From JANXYW01 sp964458665 (lineage in GTDB: Bacteria > Chloroflexota > Dehalococcoidia > DSTF01 > JACRBR01): a stretch of DNA of 28,224 nucleotides. The stretch spans positions 1-28,224 of the forward strand of contig CAYWOO010000030.1 of NCBI GenBank assembly GCA_964458665.1. The letters run 5' to 3'. How positions within the stretch are numbered: position 1 is the stretch's first letter; every line of letters starts with the position of its first letter. This document shows, piece after piece, positions 7,442 through 15,402 of this stretch. The position numbers were made by a program, and so were the translations under genes. Under the pieces are notes generated by a model, which saw nothing but the letters and a program-made list of their open reading frames with translations, ran no database searches and was not told the DNA's origin.

Positions 7442-7797
7442 TCTGGAACGTATTCACCTCTCTGGCGCAGGCGGCGGCCAGGGGTTGATGACAGACGCCG
7501 TATGCCGGATGCGCTCGCATGCGGGCGAGGCGGCGGCCACGCTACGATACGGCGGCAAGGTGTACTCGTTTGTTCGCTCGACTGCGCCCATACGTTCGCC
7601 GAGCAGACAGGGGCGTACGCCAACCGCTGATGGCCGCCCTGCTCGTCGTGGAAGGGTGAAGTTCCCGTGGCGCGACGATCGCCAAGCGCCACCCCAACCG
7701 CCCGAAACGCGCCCTCGCTACGTCGTGGAGAGTGGCGACCGATCACAGAGTCGCCGCAGGAGACCAGGCCGGAGGAGAGGGCCACCGCCACGCCGCA
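7442..7797. other. Spacer between convergent copper and sbcC operons, no gene seen
   Basis: A 356-nt spacer. Reading frames cross it on both strands but are Arg/Pro/Ser-rich without recognisable domains or ribosome sites. No strong hairpin with T-run was found, so the terminators of the two converging operons are not obvious. Confidence 0.6.
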
Positions 7798-10527
7798 TCA
7801 CCCCACGGCGCGAATGCGCGATCCATCGCCCGACGTCTCGACGATGATCTGATCCGGGAAGTTGTCGCGGTTCGTAAACGCGTCCAGGTGCGATACGACG
7901 ATCACCTTGTCCATGTGCGTCGCGAGTTGCCGCAACTCATCGACCATTTGCTGCTGTCCGGCGCGGTCGAGGCTGCCGAAGCCCTCGTCGATGACGATCG
8001 ACCGCATGCCGCCCGCGCCCGCGTATTGGCCGATACCCGACGCGATCGCCACCGCGCAGCGGAACTTCTGTGAGCCGGACAGCACTTTCGGGCTGCGCGG
8101 CTCGCGCATGCACGTCGAGTCGATCGCCTGCAGTTCCAGCAGGTCGCCCTTCGTGCGCTCGATCGAGAGCTGCAGCGTGCCGCCCGTGAGGCGCTGGAGA
8201 AACGCGTTGGCGTTGCTGGTGATTGCGTTGAGCGCGTCCGTGATCAGCAGACCCTGCAGCCCCTTCTTTCCCAGCAGATCGGCCAGCTTCCTTAGCCGCT
8301 TGATGCGTACCTCCGCCCGCGCCTTGTCCGCCTGCATCCGCGCCAGCTCGCCGATCCGCGCTTCCAGCATCGTCACCAGCTGCTGCGCCGCCTGCAGGGC
8401 ATCGCGCGCGGCGATCGCTTCAGCATCAGCCGCGACGGCGGCGCTGCGCGCAACGTGTTCGTCGATGCGGTGCGCTTCCGGAATTGTCGCGATCTCGCCG
8501 TGCTTGGCGGAACGCTGGCCACTCCAGTCGGTGTACTCACGCACCGCCGTATCGAGCGCGGCTTTTCGTTTCGGCGCGTCGGCCAGTTCCGTCGTGCTCG
8601 CGCGAAGGACGCCGAGCAGCTCCCGCGGATCCGCAAGCGCCTGCGTCGCCAACTCGCCCAGCCCGGTTGCGAATGCCTCCGCCGTCTGTCGATGACCGAC
8701 GGTCTCCTGCGCGCGCTGCGCCGCCTCCGCTTGGAGCGCGACGCGCCGGTCGCGCGCCGTCGCCAGCGCATCGCGGGCAGCGGCTTCCGCCGCACGTTTC
8801 GTCTCCAGGTCACGCCGCGCAGCCTCGAGCGCGCGCTGCAGCGCGTCCAACTGCGCCTTCGCCGACGCGTATCCCTTCTCCGCCGACGCGACGTCTTTCA
8901 TCCGGCCATTGAGCTTCGCTTCGTGCGTCGCCAGCGCCGTCGCCGTCCGCTCACGCTCAGCGATCGCCGCGCCGTGCTGTGCTTCTGCGCGATGCAGCTG
9001 TTGCTCGCCGGCCTTCGCGCTAGCGACGATCGCCTCGTGCCGCTTGCGCGCTTCTACGCGAGCGGTCGCGGCCCGCTTCTCAGCGGCGACCGCGGCCGTC
9101 GCCTCCTGCTGCGACGCGGCGAGCCGCGCGGTCAAGTCGTCGATCTGTTCCTTCGCAGCTTTCTTGTCGATGGCGTGGCCGCAGCGCGCGCACGCCGCCT
9201 CTTTCGCGGCCGCCTTTCGCTCCGCAAGCTGCTGCTTCAGCGTCGACGCGCGCGCACTCGATGCCGCCTCGGCCGTCCGCTCCGCATCGAATGCTGCCTC
9301 CGCCTGCTCGACGGCCATCGCCGCCGCGGTTGTGTCGCGATCGACGGTCTTGCGTGCCGCCGACAGTTTGCGCAGCTGCGCGTCGAGCTGCTTCACCTGC
9401 GCGTCGAACCCGGCGATGCGCGTCCGCCCGTCGAGCACCGACACCGCGAGTTGCGCGAAGTCGTACGCCTCTCGCTCGGCCTTGGCAGCCACGGCGTGGT
9501 CGCCCTCGACCTTCTTCGCGCTCTTGTCGGCAATCTCGATCTGCTTCGCCGCCGCAACATGCGCCGCGGAGAGCCCGTCGATATCGATCGCCGCCGCCTT
9601 CGCAGCCGCGTCCGCAGCAACGGCACCGGCGCGATCTGCATCCGCCAGCGACGCCTCGATGCGTTGCACGCTGTCGATCGCGGTGTTCAGCGTCACGAAC
9701 AGCGCGGCGTCACGCTCGATCTGCTCCTTGTCCGCGATCAGCACCCCTGCACCAGCGATCTGCTGGTCGAGCGCGGCGATTTCCGCCGCGAGACGCGTGT
9801 GACGCCGCGCGTCGGCGAGCTGCGCGCGCGCCGCTTGCGCCGACGCGGCCGCGTCGGATTCGCGCTTCGTCGCCGCGGCGACGGCTTCACGGAGGCGCGC
9901 GATCGCATCCTCATCGACGCCGTCGAAGCCCTGGAGGTCTTCGGTGAGCTTGTCGAGAATCACCTTCTCGGTCTTGTGCGCGTCGCGCGCGCGCTTCTCC
10001 AGCGCTTCGTACTCCTTCAGGCCGATGAGGCTGCTGATGATGTCGAACCGCGGCTTCGGGTCGGCGTCGAGAAACTCCGTCGCGGCGCCCTGCTGCAGCA
10101 GAAACGACGACGTGAACGCCTCCGGAGAAAGCCGTACGATGTGTTCGATCGCGCGCTTCAGCGCGTCTTCCTTCTCGGTGCCCGGCACCTGCGTCCAGTC
10201 GCGCGCACCCTCGTCCCAGATCCACAGGCTCTGGTCGCGCTCCGAGTCCTTGTGGCCGCGGCTGCGGCGCACGAGATAGCGCTGTCCGCTCGCGTCGAAC
10301 TCGAATTCCACGGACAGCCGGTCCATATCCTGCGAGATCAGCTGGTCAGCGTGCATCTTGCCGAGGCGGTGCAGTCCGTACAGCGCGAATGTGATCGCGT
10401 CGAAGATCGAAGACTTGCCGGCGCCGTTCTCGCCGCAGATCGCGATCAGGCTGCCGCCGCCGAAGTCGGCGACCTGCTCGTCGCGATAGCGCATCCAGCC
10501 CTTCATGCGGACGCTCAGCGGGATCAT
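7798..10527 (-). CDS. sbcC: SbcC/Rad50-type DNA repair ATPase
   Basis: A 909-residue SMC-like ATPase that works with SbcD (Mre11) on DNA ends and hairpins. The N-terminal Walker A reads GENGAGKS (32-39), followed by the Q-loop region (SSFLLQQGAATEFL). Two long Ala/Glu/Arg-rich coiled-coil arms flank a zinc hook CARC (C446, C449) near the middle. The C-terminal half-ATPase has the signature VLSGSQKF and a Walker B/D-loop IDEGFGSLD (D847, E848). ATG 10527 is chosen because it overlaps the sbcD stop in an ATGA junction and begins directly with the Rad50 N-terminal strand; the frame stays open upstream, but there it encodes only shadow sequence of sbcD. It is the last gene of the nurA-herA-DUF559-sbcD-sbcC operon. 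Confidence 0.95.
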   Translation of the reverse strand: MIPLSVRMKGWMRYRDEQVADFGGGSLIAICGENGAGKSSIFDAITFALYGLHRLGKMHADQLISQDMDRLSVEFEFDASGQRYLVRRSRGHKDSERDQSLWIWDEGARDWTQVPGTEKEDALKRAIEHIVRLSPEAFTSSFLLQQGAATEFLDADPKPRFDIISSLIGLKEYEALEKRARDAHKTEKVILDKLTEDLQGFDGVDEDAIARLREAVAAATKRESDAAASAQAARAQLADARRHTRLAAEIAALDQQIAGAGVLIADKEQIERDAALFVTLNTAIDSVQRIEASLADADRAGAVAADAAAKAAAIDIDGLSAAHVAAAKQIEIADKSAKKVEGDHAVAAKAEREAYDFAQLAVSVLDGRTRIAGFDAQVKQLDAQLRKLSAARKTVDRDTTAAAMAVEQAEAAFDAERTAEAASSARASTLKQQLAERKAAAKEAACARCGHAIDKKAAKEQIDDLTARLAASQQEATAAVAAEKRAATARVEARKRHEAIVASAKAGEQQLHRAEAQHGAAIAERERTATALATHEAKLNGRMKDVASAEKGYASAKAQLDALQRALEAARRDLETKRAAEAAARDALATARDRRVALQAEAAQRAQETVGHRQTAEAFATGLGELATQALADPRELLGVLRASTTELADAPKRKAALDTAVREYTDWSGQRSAKHGEIATIPEAHRIDEHVARSAAVAADAEAIAARDALQAAQQLVTMLEARIGELARMQADKARAEVRIKRLRKLADLLGKKGLQGLLITDALNAITSNANAFLQRLTGGTLQLSIERTKGDLLELQAIDSTCMREPRSPKVLSGSQKFRCAVAIASGIGQYAGAGGMRSIVIDEGFGSLDRAGQQQMVDELRQLATHMDKVIVVSHLDAFTNRDNFPDQIIVETSGDGSRIRAVG

Positions 10528-11708
10528 TCGTCGACTCCCACGGACGCCGCACGCAGCTCCGACACGAGTTCCAGCAATGCGGCGCACTCGTCGTCGGGCA
10601 TCTGCTGCTCTTCCAGATAGCGGCGCACCGTCTCCTCGACATTCGCGGGATTCAGCCCCGCGACCGACGGCACCAGCGGCGCGATGTCGGTCCACGCGCA
10701 ATCGACGTTGCCATAGAGCCTCGGAAACAGCTGTCGCGCCTTATCGAGCAGCGGCGCCAGGTACGTGCCCTGCGGCACTTCGAGCGTGAGCTTCACCAGC
10801 GTCTCGTCCGGCCGCTCCAGCCGCGCGCGCGCCGCCGCAAGGCCGTCCTCGTCCGACGCAACGATCGCCGCGAACGGCGTCGGGTCGAGCGGCAGCGAAG
10901 TGATCTCGCGCACGCCCTCCGGACCGATGTCGGCAAGCAGCACACGCGGCTCGTAATCGCGCTCGCCGACATCCATCCGGTCGAGCCCGCCGACGTAGTA
11001 GAAGTGCGCGCCGCCAAGCTGCTCCGCCTTGTGGATGTGGCCGACCACCGTCAGCTCGAAGTCGGGGAACGCGCCGCGCGGGACCACGACATCGTCGCGC
11101 GGCGAGATGCGGTGCGCCTTCACCGTCGTGCCGGTGACCGTGACGTGCGTGAGCAGCACGGTCGGCAGCCGCTGCTCCGAAGCCTGCTTTCGCAGCTCCT
11201 CCATCTTCTCGATGAAGAGCTTGGCGAGCTGCTCGTTGCGCTGTGCCACACCGCCCGCATCGTCGTGCTGCAACTCGTAGCGCGCCAGCGTCGGGAACGG
11301 CAGCAGTGCGAAGTTCACGCCCTCGCCGTCCGCCTCGACGGTCAGCAGCTCCGGCCGCGTGCGCATCACGACGCGCTCGCCGCCGGTGGGTGCGTGCGCG
11401 CCGAGCCAGAGGCCGGCCATGTCCATGAAATAGTCGCGGTCGTGGTTCCCGGCGATCGCAATAATGCGCAGCCCGCGCGACAACGCCTGCGCGAGCGCGT
11501 CCATCATCGCGCCAACCGCCGCCCGCGCCGCCCCGCGCTCCTGCGCCTCGAACACATCACCCGCGATCGCCAGCACATCGACTGCATGCTCGTCGCAGTA
11601 GTCCGCGATCATCCGCAGCTGCCGCGCCTGATCCTCCAGCCGCGGCGCAGGGTTCGCGCCACCCAGCGTGTAGCCGAGATGCCAGTCCGCAGAGAAGAGG
11701 ATCTTCAT
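10524..11708 (-). CDS. sbcD: SbcD/Mre11-type DNA double-strand break nuclease
   Basis: A 394-residue metallophosphoesterase-type nuclease, partner of SbcC. The metal-binding motifs are complete: D8 and H10 (SADWHLG), D51 (IAGDVFEA), N88-H89-D90 (IAGNHDRD), H188 (LLTHVT) and the GHIH motif (223-226). The family cuts DNA ends and hairpins in a Mn-dependent, ATP-gated way. Its start codon overlaps the stop of the DUF559 gene, and its own stop overlaps the sbcC start, both as ATGA, so the three genes are probably translated as a coupled unit. Because the upstream overlap includes the cassette-borne DUF559 gene, translation of sbcD may now depend on it. Confidence 0.95.
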   Translation of the reverse strand: MKILFSADWHLGYTLGGANPAPRLEDQARQLRMIADYCDEHAVDVLAIAGDVFEAQERGAARAAVGAMMDALAQALSRGLRIIAIAGNHDRDYFMDMAGLWLGAHAPTGGERVVMRTRPELLTVEADGEGVNFALLPFPTLARYELQHDDAGGVAQRNEQLAKLFIEKMEELRKQASEQRLPTVLLTHVTVTGTTVKAHRISPRDDVVVPRGAFPDFELTVVGHIHKAEQLGGAHFYYVGGLDRMDVGERDYEPRVLLADIGPEGVREITSLPLDPTPFAAIVASDEDGLAAARARLERPDETLVKLTLEVPQGTYLAPLLDKARQLFPRLYGNVDCAWTDIAPLVPSVAGLNPANVEETVRRYLEEQQMPDDECAALLELVSELRAASVGVDE

Positions 11709-12163
11709 CGCGCGCCGCCCGTTTCGGATCCCGGTGCCACATCGAGCACCTCACCCCCGGCCTTCGGCCACCCCCTCTCCACGCCGTGGAGAGGGGGAGC
11801 AGGAGCGGCGAGTGTGCCGAGAATGTCGTCAACTACTCTGTCGATATCTTGCAGGATCGTTTCGTTCGTGTAGCGGAGGAACAAGATGCCACGCTCGTCC
11901 AAATATGCCTGCCGCGCCTGATCCTCGGCTTCTTGCGACTCGTGAACGGCGCCATCGACCTCGATCGCTACGCCTCGTTCAACGCAGTAGAAATCCACGA
12001 CGAATCGCCCTATCGGGTGCTGCCTGCGGAACTTCCACCCGACGCGCTTAGCGCGTAGTCGATCCCAAAGCCGGTCCTCTGCTTCCGTAGACTCCCTGCG
12101 CATCGAGCGCGCCGACTCACGTTGCTGCGCCCACATTCCGCCGTGCGTTGTGTACCTGGTCAT
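11705..12163 (-). CDS. DUF559 (Vsr-like) endonuclease-domain protein inside an inverted-repeat cassette
   Basis: A 152-residue DUF559 protein, related in fold to the very-short-patch repair endonuclease Vsr and thus to PD-(D/E)XK-like nucleases. Core features are RRESTEAEDRLWDRLR, the FRRQHPIGRFVVDFYC strand with D57, and the AIEVDGAVH strand with E68 and D70, then the ILFLRYTNETI helix-strand pair. The start is ATG 12163, with a GGAG stretch about 9 nt upstream. After the core (about residue 118) the frame reads straight through the left inverted repeat, giving the non-conserved tail PPLHGVERGWPKAGGEV, and ends at the sbcD start. A role in DNA repair with the surrounding operon, or in moving the cassette, is inference only. 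Confidence 0.85.
   Translation of the reverse strand: MTRYTTHGGMWAQQRESARSMRRESTEAEDRLWDRLRAKRVGWKFRRQHPIGRFVVDFYCVERGVAIEVDGAVHESQEAEDQARQAYLDERGILFLRYTNETILQDIDRVVDDILGTLAAPAPPLHGVERGWPKAGGEVLDVAPGSETGGAR
11743..11797 (-). repeat. Left terminal inverted repeat of the DUF559 cassette (copy C)
   Basis: It contains a GGCCTTCGGCC palindrome and a second palindrome with arms CCCCCTCTCCAC and GTGGAGAGGGGG (11771-11797). It is oriented opposite to the right copy, and it is translated in frame as the tail of the DUF559 protein. Confidence 0.85.
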
Positions 12164-12182
12164 GCTCAATTCTCCATCCAAT

Positions 12183-12235
12183 CCCCTCTCCACGTCGTGG
12201 AGAGGGGGTGGCCGAAGGCCGGGGTGAGGTGCTCG
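12183..12235 (+). repeat. Right terminal inverted repeat of the DUF559 cassette (copy D)
   Basis: Arms CCCCTCTCCAC and GTGGAGAGGGG around GTC, then GGTGGCCGAAGGCCGGGG and TGAGGTGCTCG. It lies just upstream of the DUF559 start codon and downstream of the herA stop, so its hairpin is in the transcript between the two genes. Confidence 0.85.
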
Positions 12236-12274
12236 TTTGGCGGCATGCTGCCAACTCGCGGCAACACCCATCAG

Positions 12275-14212
12275 TCACATCTCCAGCGACTGCGCTTTGC
12301 GCTTGCCGTCCGCGGACGGCGTCGCCTTTCCGGCGTCGACGCCGGGTGCGCGCGCGGCGTCTGCGATGCACGCCGGTGGTATGTCCGTCGCTTCCTCGGG
12401 GCGCATCGCCCACGGCGGGCGCGGCACCTTCACGTGCAGCGCTTCGCGGAAGTTCGGCGCGACGACCACCTTCTCGTCCGGCGAGAGGCGCAGCGCGAGC
12501 TTGCGGTCGCCCTCCGAGAAGCCGCGCCAGATCGAATCCGCCAGCTCCTGGCCGCCGCTGCGTCCCAGCACGCGCGTCTGGCTGTTCTCGATCACGACAT
12601 CCGACACGCGCGAACCCTGCTGCTGCGCGCCGAAGAGAATGATGCCGCGCGACCGCATCTGGCTCGCGACGTATTCGAACAGCTTCGTGATCGAATCCGA
12701 GGCGCCGCGCGGTGCGTAACGGTTCAGCTCGTCGATAACGACGAGGAACGTCTCGTGGCGCGCCGCGTGCGGGCCGCTGCGCCACTGCACGAGCTGGTTC
12801 AGCGCCGAGGCGATGACGAAGCGCTGAAGATGCGCGTCGTGAATCGACTGGATGTCGATCACGCTCACGTCCTCCTGCATCGTCGCGAGCGACAGCGGCG
12901 AGCCGTCGATGTCGTCGCGCCGCAGCAGGCCGGATGTGGGACCGAGCACGCGGGCGAGCCTGCGCCAGAGCGCCTGGATGGTGGAGTTGCTCATGCTGCG
13001 CAGGCTGTCGTCATCGAGGTCCTTCGATTCGGGCTGCGCCTTCATCTCTATATAGTCGAGCAGATTCTGGAAGTTGAGGACGGCGTTGCCGCCGTTGAGG
13101 TCGTTCTTGCTGTTGAACGCGCGCTCCAGCGAATCCGTCAGCTGCCGCCGCGCCGCCACACGCGCGTCCGGCGCGCCGCCCAGCCGCTCTTCAAGGCTCT
13201 GCGCCTTCGTGCGCCCGACGGAGAGGCGGTGACTGAGCCAGTTGATCAGCGTCACGATGTTGTCGTTCGCACGCGTCTCCTCGGAGAACAGCAGGTCGAA
13301 GAGGCCGAAGTCGATGATGTCCTTCAGCGACCACGAGTATGGCCGCACGTCGCCCGGCCGCTCCGTCGTGATCGGCATCGGCGCGCCGCTACGCTGCGAA
13401 GTCTCCGGTGCGTAGTAGGCGATGCTGCGGAAGATGTCGGGCGAGGCGACGCCCATGCGCTGCCACGTTTCGAGGTCGTCCTGCGTGAACTTCGTCGACC
13501 AGCGGTCGAGCCAGAACAGGTCGAAGCCCTTCACGTTAAAGATGATCGCCTTGATCCGCGGCGCCTGCCCCGAGCCGACCATCCCCGCCGCGCGCGTCTT
13601 GACCGCGTTGATCGTCTGCGACGTCGCCAGTGTCAGGAACGACGACTTCGTGCCCGATCCTGCCGCGCCGTTGACGTTAAGGTGCCCCGACTGCGCCCCC
13701 AGCAGAAAATCCTGATCGAGGAACGCGCGGCCGGCGGTGGAGTCGCCGCCGTTGCGGATCAGCCCGACGCATACCCCGCGTTCGTCGGCGTACTGATCGA
13801 TCTCGTACGCGCGCTCGGCGTCATGCTCGCCGCACGAAAAGACGGTGCTGCCCTCGATCGGCGGCGCCAGTTTCGGCGGAAACGCGTTGACGACGCGCGC
13901 CTTCGCATACGTCACGCCATCGCGGTCGAGCATCAGATCATCGGCTACCGGATCGCCGTCGTGCGCCGCCAGCTCCATGTGCATGGAGCTGATCGTCGAG
14001 CGGCGGTACACCTGCTCGATGACGCCGAACAGCTCCACTTCCGTGCCGCCCATGACCGTCGGCACGCGCACGATCTGCGTCTGCTCTACAAGCTGCCCTG
14101 GCGCGACCCAGAAGTAGAACTCATCGACATTTGCTTCCTGCCCCAGCGGACAGCCAATGCGCCCGACAGCCTGCGGCTCTGCCGCCGCAGTGTTGGTATT
14201 GGAATCGATCAT
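12275..14212 (-). CDS. herA: HerA-like hexameric DNA-translocating ATPase
   Basis: A 645-residue HerA/FtsK-superfamily ATPase. The N-terminal part resembles the HAS-barrel region of HerA proteins (VDEFYFWVAPGQLVEQTQIVRV). The P-loop reads GAAGSGTKSS with the lysine at K189; a Thr replaces the Gly normally found directly before the Lys. Walker B is FLVVIDELNRYAP, and a sensor-like stretch follows (IILFGAQQQGSRV). In archaea HerA pumps DNA for NurA during end resection with Mre11-Rad50. The gene follows nurA by 31 nt, and ATG 14212 is preferred for its AAGGCGAG ribosome site; GTG/ATG codons farther upstream overlap nurA. The C-terminal tail is Ala/Lys-rich. The family is firm, the exact activity inferred. 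Confidence 0.88.
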   Translation of the reverse strand: MIDSNTNTAAAEPQAVGRIGCPLGQEANVDEFYFWVAPGQLVEQTQIVRVPTVMGGTEVELFGVIEQVYRRSTISSMHMELAAHDGDPVADDLMLDRDGVTYAKARVVNAFPPKLAPPIEGSTVFSCGEHDAERAYEIDQYADERGVCVGLIRNGGDSTAGRAFLDQDFLLGAQSGHLNVNGAAGSGTKSSFLTLATSQTINAVKTRAAGMVGSGQAPRIKAIIFNVKGFDLFWLDRWSTKFTQDDLETWQRMGVASPDIFRSIAYYAPETSQRSGAPMPITTERPGDVRPYSWSLKDIIDFGLFDLLFSEETRANDNIVTLINWLSHRLSVGRTKAQSLEERLGGAPDARVAARRQLTDSLERAFNSKNDLNGGNAVLNFQNLLDYIEMKAQPESKDLDDDSLRSMSNSTIQALWRRLARVLGPTSGLLRRDDIDGSPLSLATMQEDVSVIDIQSIHDAHLQRFVIASALNQLVQWRSGPHAARHETFLVVIDELNRYAPRGASDSITKLFEYVASQMRSRGIILFGAQQQGSRVSDVVIENSQTRVLGRSGGQELADSIWRGFSEGDRKLALRLSPDEKVVVAPNFREALHVKVPRPPWAMRPEEATDIPPACIADAARAPGVDAGKATPSADGKRKAQSLEM

Positions 14213-14243
14213 TGGCGCTGCTCGCCTTGGCCCACTGATCGCA

Positions 14244-15296
14244 TCACACCACCGCCGTCGCAAACATCCGGTGCAACCGCGGGATCAGCGCCTCCAGGTC
14301 CGGCAGGATCGCGTGCAAATGATCTTCCACACGCACGATCGGCTCCACGCTGATGCCCGCGCGCGCGTACGCCAGATCGCGATGCCGTAGCTGGTACAGG
14401 TACGCCGCGAGACCGGAGAGATACGCCGGCATGTCGCCCGCGTGCGCGCTCTCGACGTACGCCAGCGGCGCCGTCACGCGCACAATGCCGTACGACGGCG
14501 ATGTGCCTTTTTCCGCCGACAGCCGCACGTACGTGTTTACCAGATCGACGTGCTGCACCGTCCGCAGCACGAACGCCGGCGTGCGCTCGCCGGCGTTCAG
14601 CGAATACACCAGCTCTTGCAGCCCCGCCGGCAAGTATGTCGTCATCTGTCGCTTCACGAGCCCGATGATCGGCACGTTGTGCGTCGGCGCCGTCGCGAGG
14701 CGGCGTTCGAGCAATCCGTCCATCAGCGTCGGCTTCGTGAAGTCGGCTAGCATCACCGCGCGCTCGGCCTCTTCCATCGCCTCCATCGCCAGACTGCGCG
14801 TCGCGCGCCGCATCGTGTCGAAGTCGCCTAGCACCGAGCCGAGCGGCCGTTCGAGCAGGTCGACGCCGATCGCCCGCAGTGCGTGAAACGCATCGGCGAT
14901 CGCATCGCGCTCGATGCCATCGGAGTACACGCAGAGCACCTTGCGCGTCTGCGTACCGACGCCACGTTTCGTCGTGCGGCCATCGATCTCCAGCGCCGCT
15001 GCGGACACTGCCGCCGCGATCACCGGACGCCGCCGAAAATCGACCAGAAGCGACCCCACGGTCTTCGACGTGATCGAGCCGTCGACGAAGCGCACCGGCA
15101 CGTCGTCCGTCGGCGTGCCGGGCGCGATCGGCGCCCACTCATGCTGCGGACGCTCGTACTCCAGTTCGAGGCCGTCGCGCGGCGTGTCGTCCTCATCGTC
15201 CGCTTCGTGCCCCGGAAACGGCGGCACGGAGGCGTCGTTCAGCGGACTAGGCGCATACGCCGAGAAGATCGCGCGCGTGGGAGCGGATGCGGGCAC
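14244..15296 (-). CDS. nurA: NurA-domain nuclease
   Basis: A 350-residue NurA-family protein. The RNase H-like core begins with VRFVDGSI (around residue 70; the Asp is the expected metal ligand). It continues through VCVYSDGIERDA, the helical region with MEAMEEAERAV and PIIGLVKRQMTTYL, and ends with GISVEPIVRVEDHLHAILPDLEAL. NurA is a 5'-3' exonuclease/endonuclease powered by HerA. The N-terminal 60 residues are acidic, Pro-rich and probably disordered. The start is GTG 15296, with GGAG about six nt upstream. It is the first gene of the operon, with a promoter 42 nt upstream. Sequence similarity to NurA is judged from motifs and from the adjacent HerA, so confidence is slightly lower than for the ATPases. 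Confidence 0.82.
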   Translation of the reverse strand: MPASAPTRAIFSAYAPSPLNDASVPPFPGHEADDEDDTPRDGLELEYERPQHEWAPIAPGTPTDDVPVRFVDGSITSKTVGSLLVDFRRRPVIAAAVSAAALEIDGRTTKRGVGTQTRKVLCVYSDGIERDAIADAFHALRAIGVDLLERPLGSVLGDFDTMRRATRSLAMEAMEEAERAVMLADFTKPTLMDGLLERRLATAPTHNVPIIGLVKRQMTTYLPAGLQELVYSLNAGERTPAFVLRTVQHVDLVNTYVRLSAEKGTSPSYGIVRVTAPLAYVESAHAGDMPAYLSGLAAYLYQLRHRDLAYARAGISVEPIVRVEDHLHAILPDLEALIPRLHRMFATAVV

Positions 15297-15337
15297 GGAT
15301 GGCTCCGTTGCGTTATGTCAGTACGTTTGTTCTATCC

Positions 15338-15366
15338 AGAATACGATCGTGCACCGTGGCTGTAAA
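15338..15366 (-). promoter_or_regulatory. Promoter of the nurA-herA-DUF559-sbcDC operon
   Basis: On the minus strand TTTACA (15366-15361) and TATTCT (15343-15338) are separated by exactly 17 bp. Transcription would start near 15331, giving a leader of about 35 nt before the nurA GTG. It lies in the 106-nt gap after the membrane protein gene. Confidence 0.65.
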
Positions 15367-15402
15367 GGCGCGCGATGGCCGATAGCGGCTGGAGGCGCAC
15401 CG

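Larger units (their letters stand above)
11743..12235. mobile_element. 493-bp cassette: DUF559 gene bounded by 54-bp terminal inverted repeats
   Basis: The left end (from CGAGCACCTCACCCCC) and the reverse complement of the right end (from CGAGCACCTCACCCC) match over about 54 bp with one indel and one substitution in the aligned core. Between them is most of the DUF559 gene. Removing the cassette would leave only about 73 bp between the herA stop (12275) and the sbcD start (11708). No clear target duplication was seen at the ends (CCACAT on the left, TTGGCG on the right). Mobility is inferred from structure. Confidence 0.6.

Noticed and set aside
8455..10620. Long plus-strand reading frame opposite sbcC
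   Set aside because: Arg/Leu-rich shadow of sbcC, whose Walker, zinc-hook and signature motifs are all intact on the minus strand.
12148..12642. Frames reading through the right inverted repeat on the plus strand
   Set aside because: They merely translate the palindromic repeat (PSPRRGEG-like) and herA antisense sequence; this is a repeat, not a gene.
12122..14353. Long plus-strand reading frame opposite herA
   Set aside because: Arg/Asp/Val-rich shadow; the minus-strand HerA protein has recognisable ATPase motifs.
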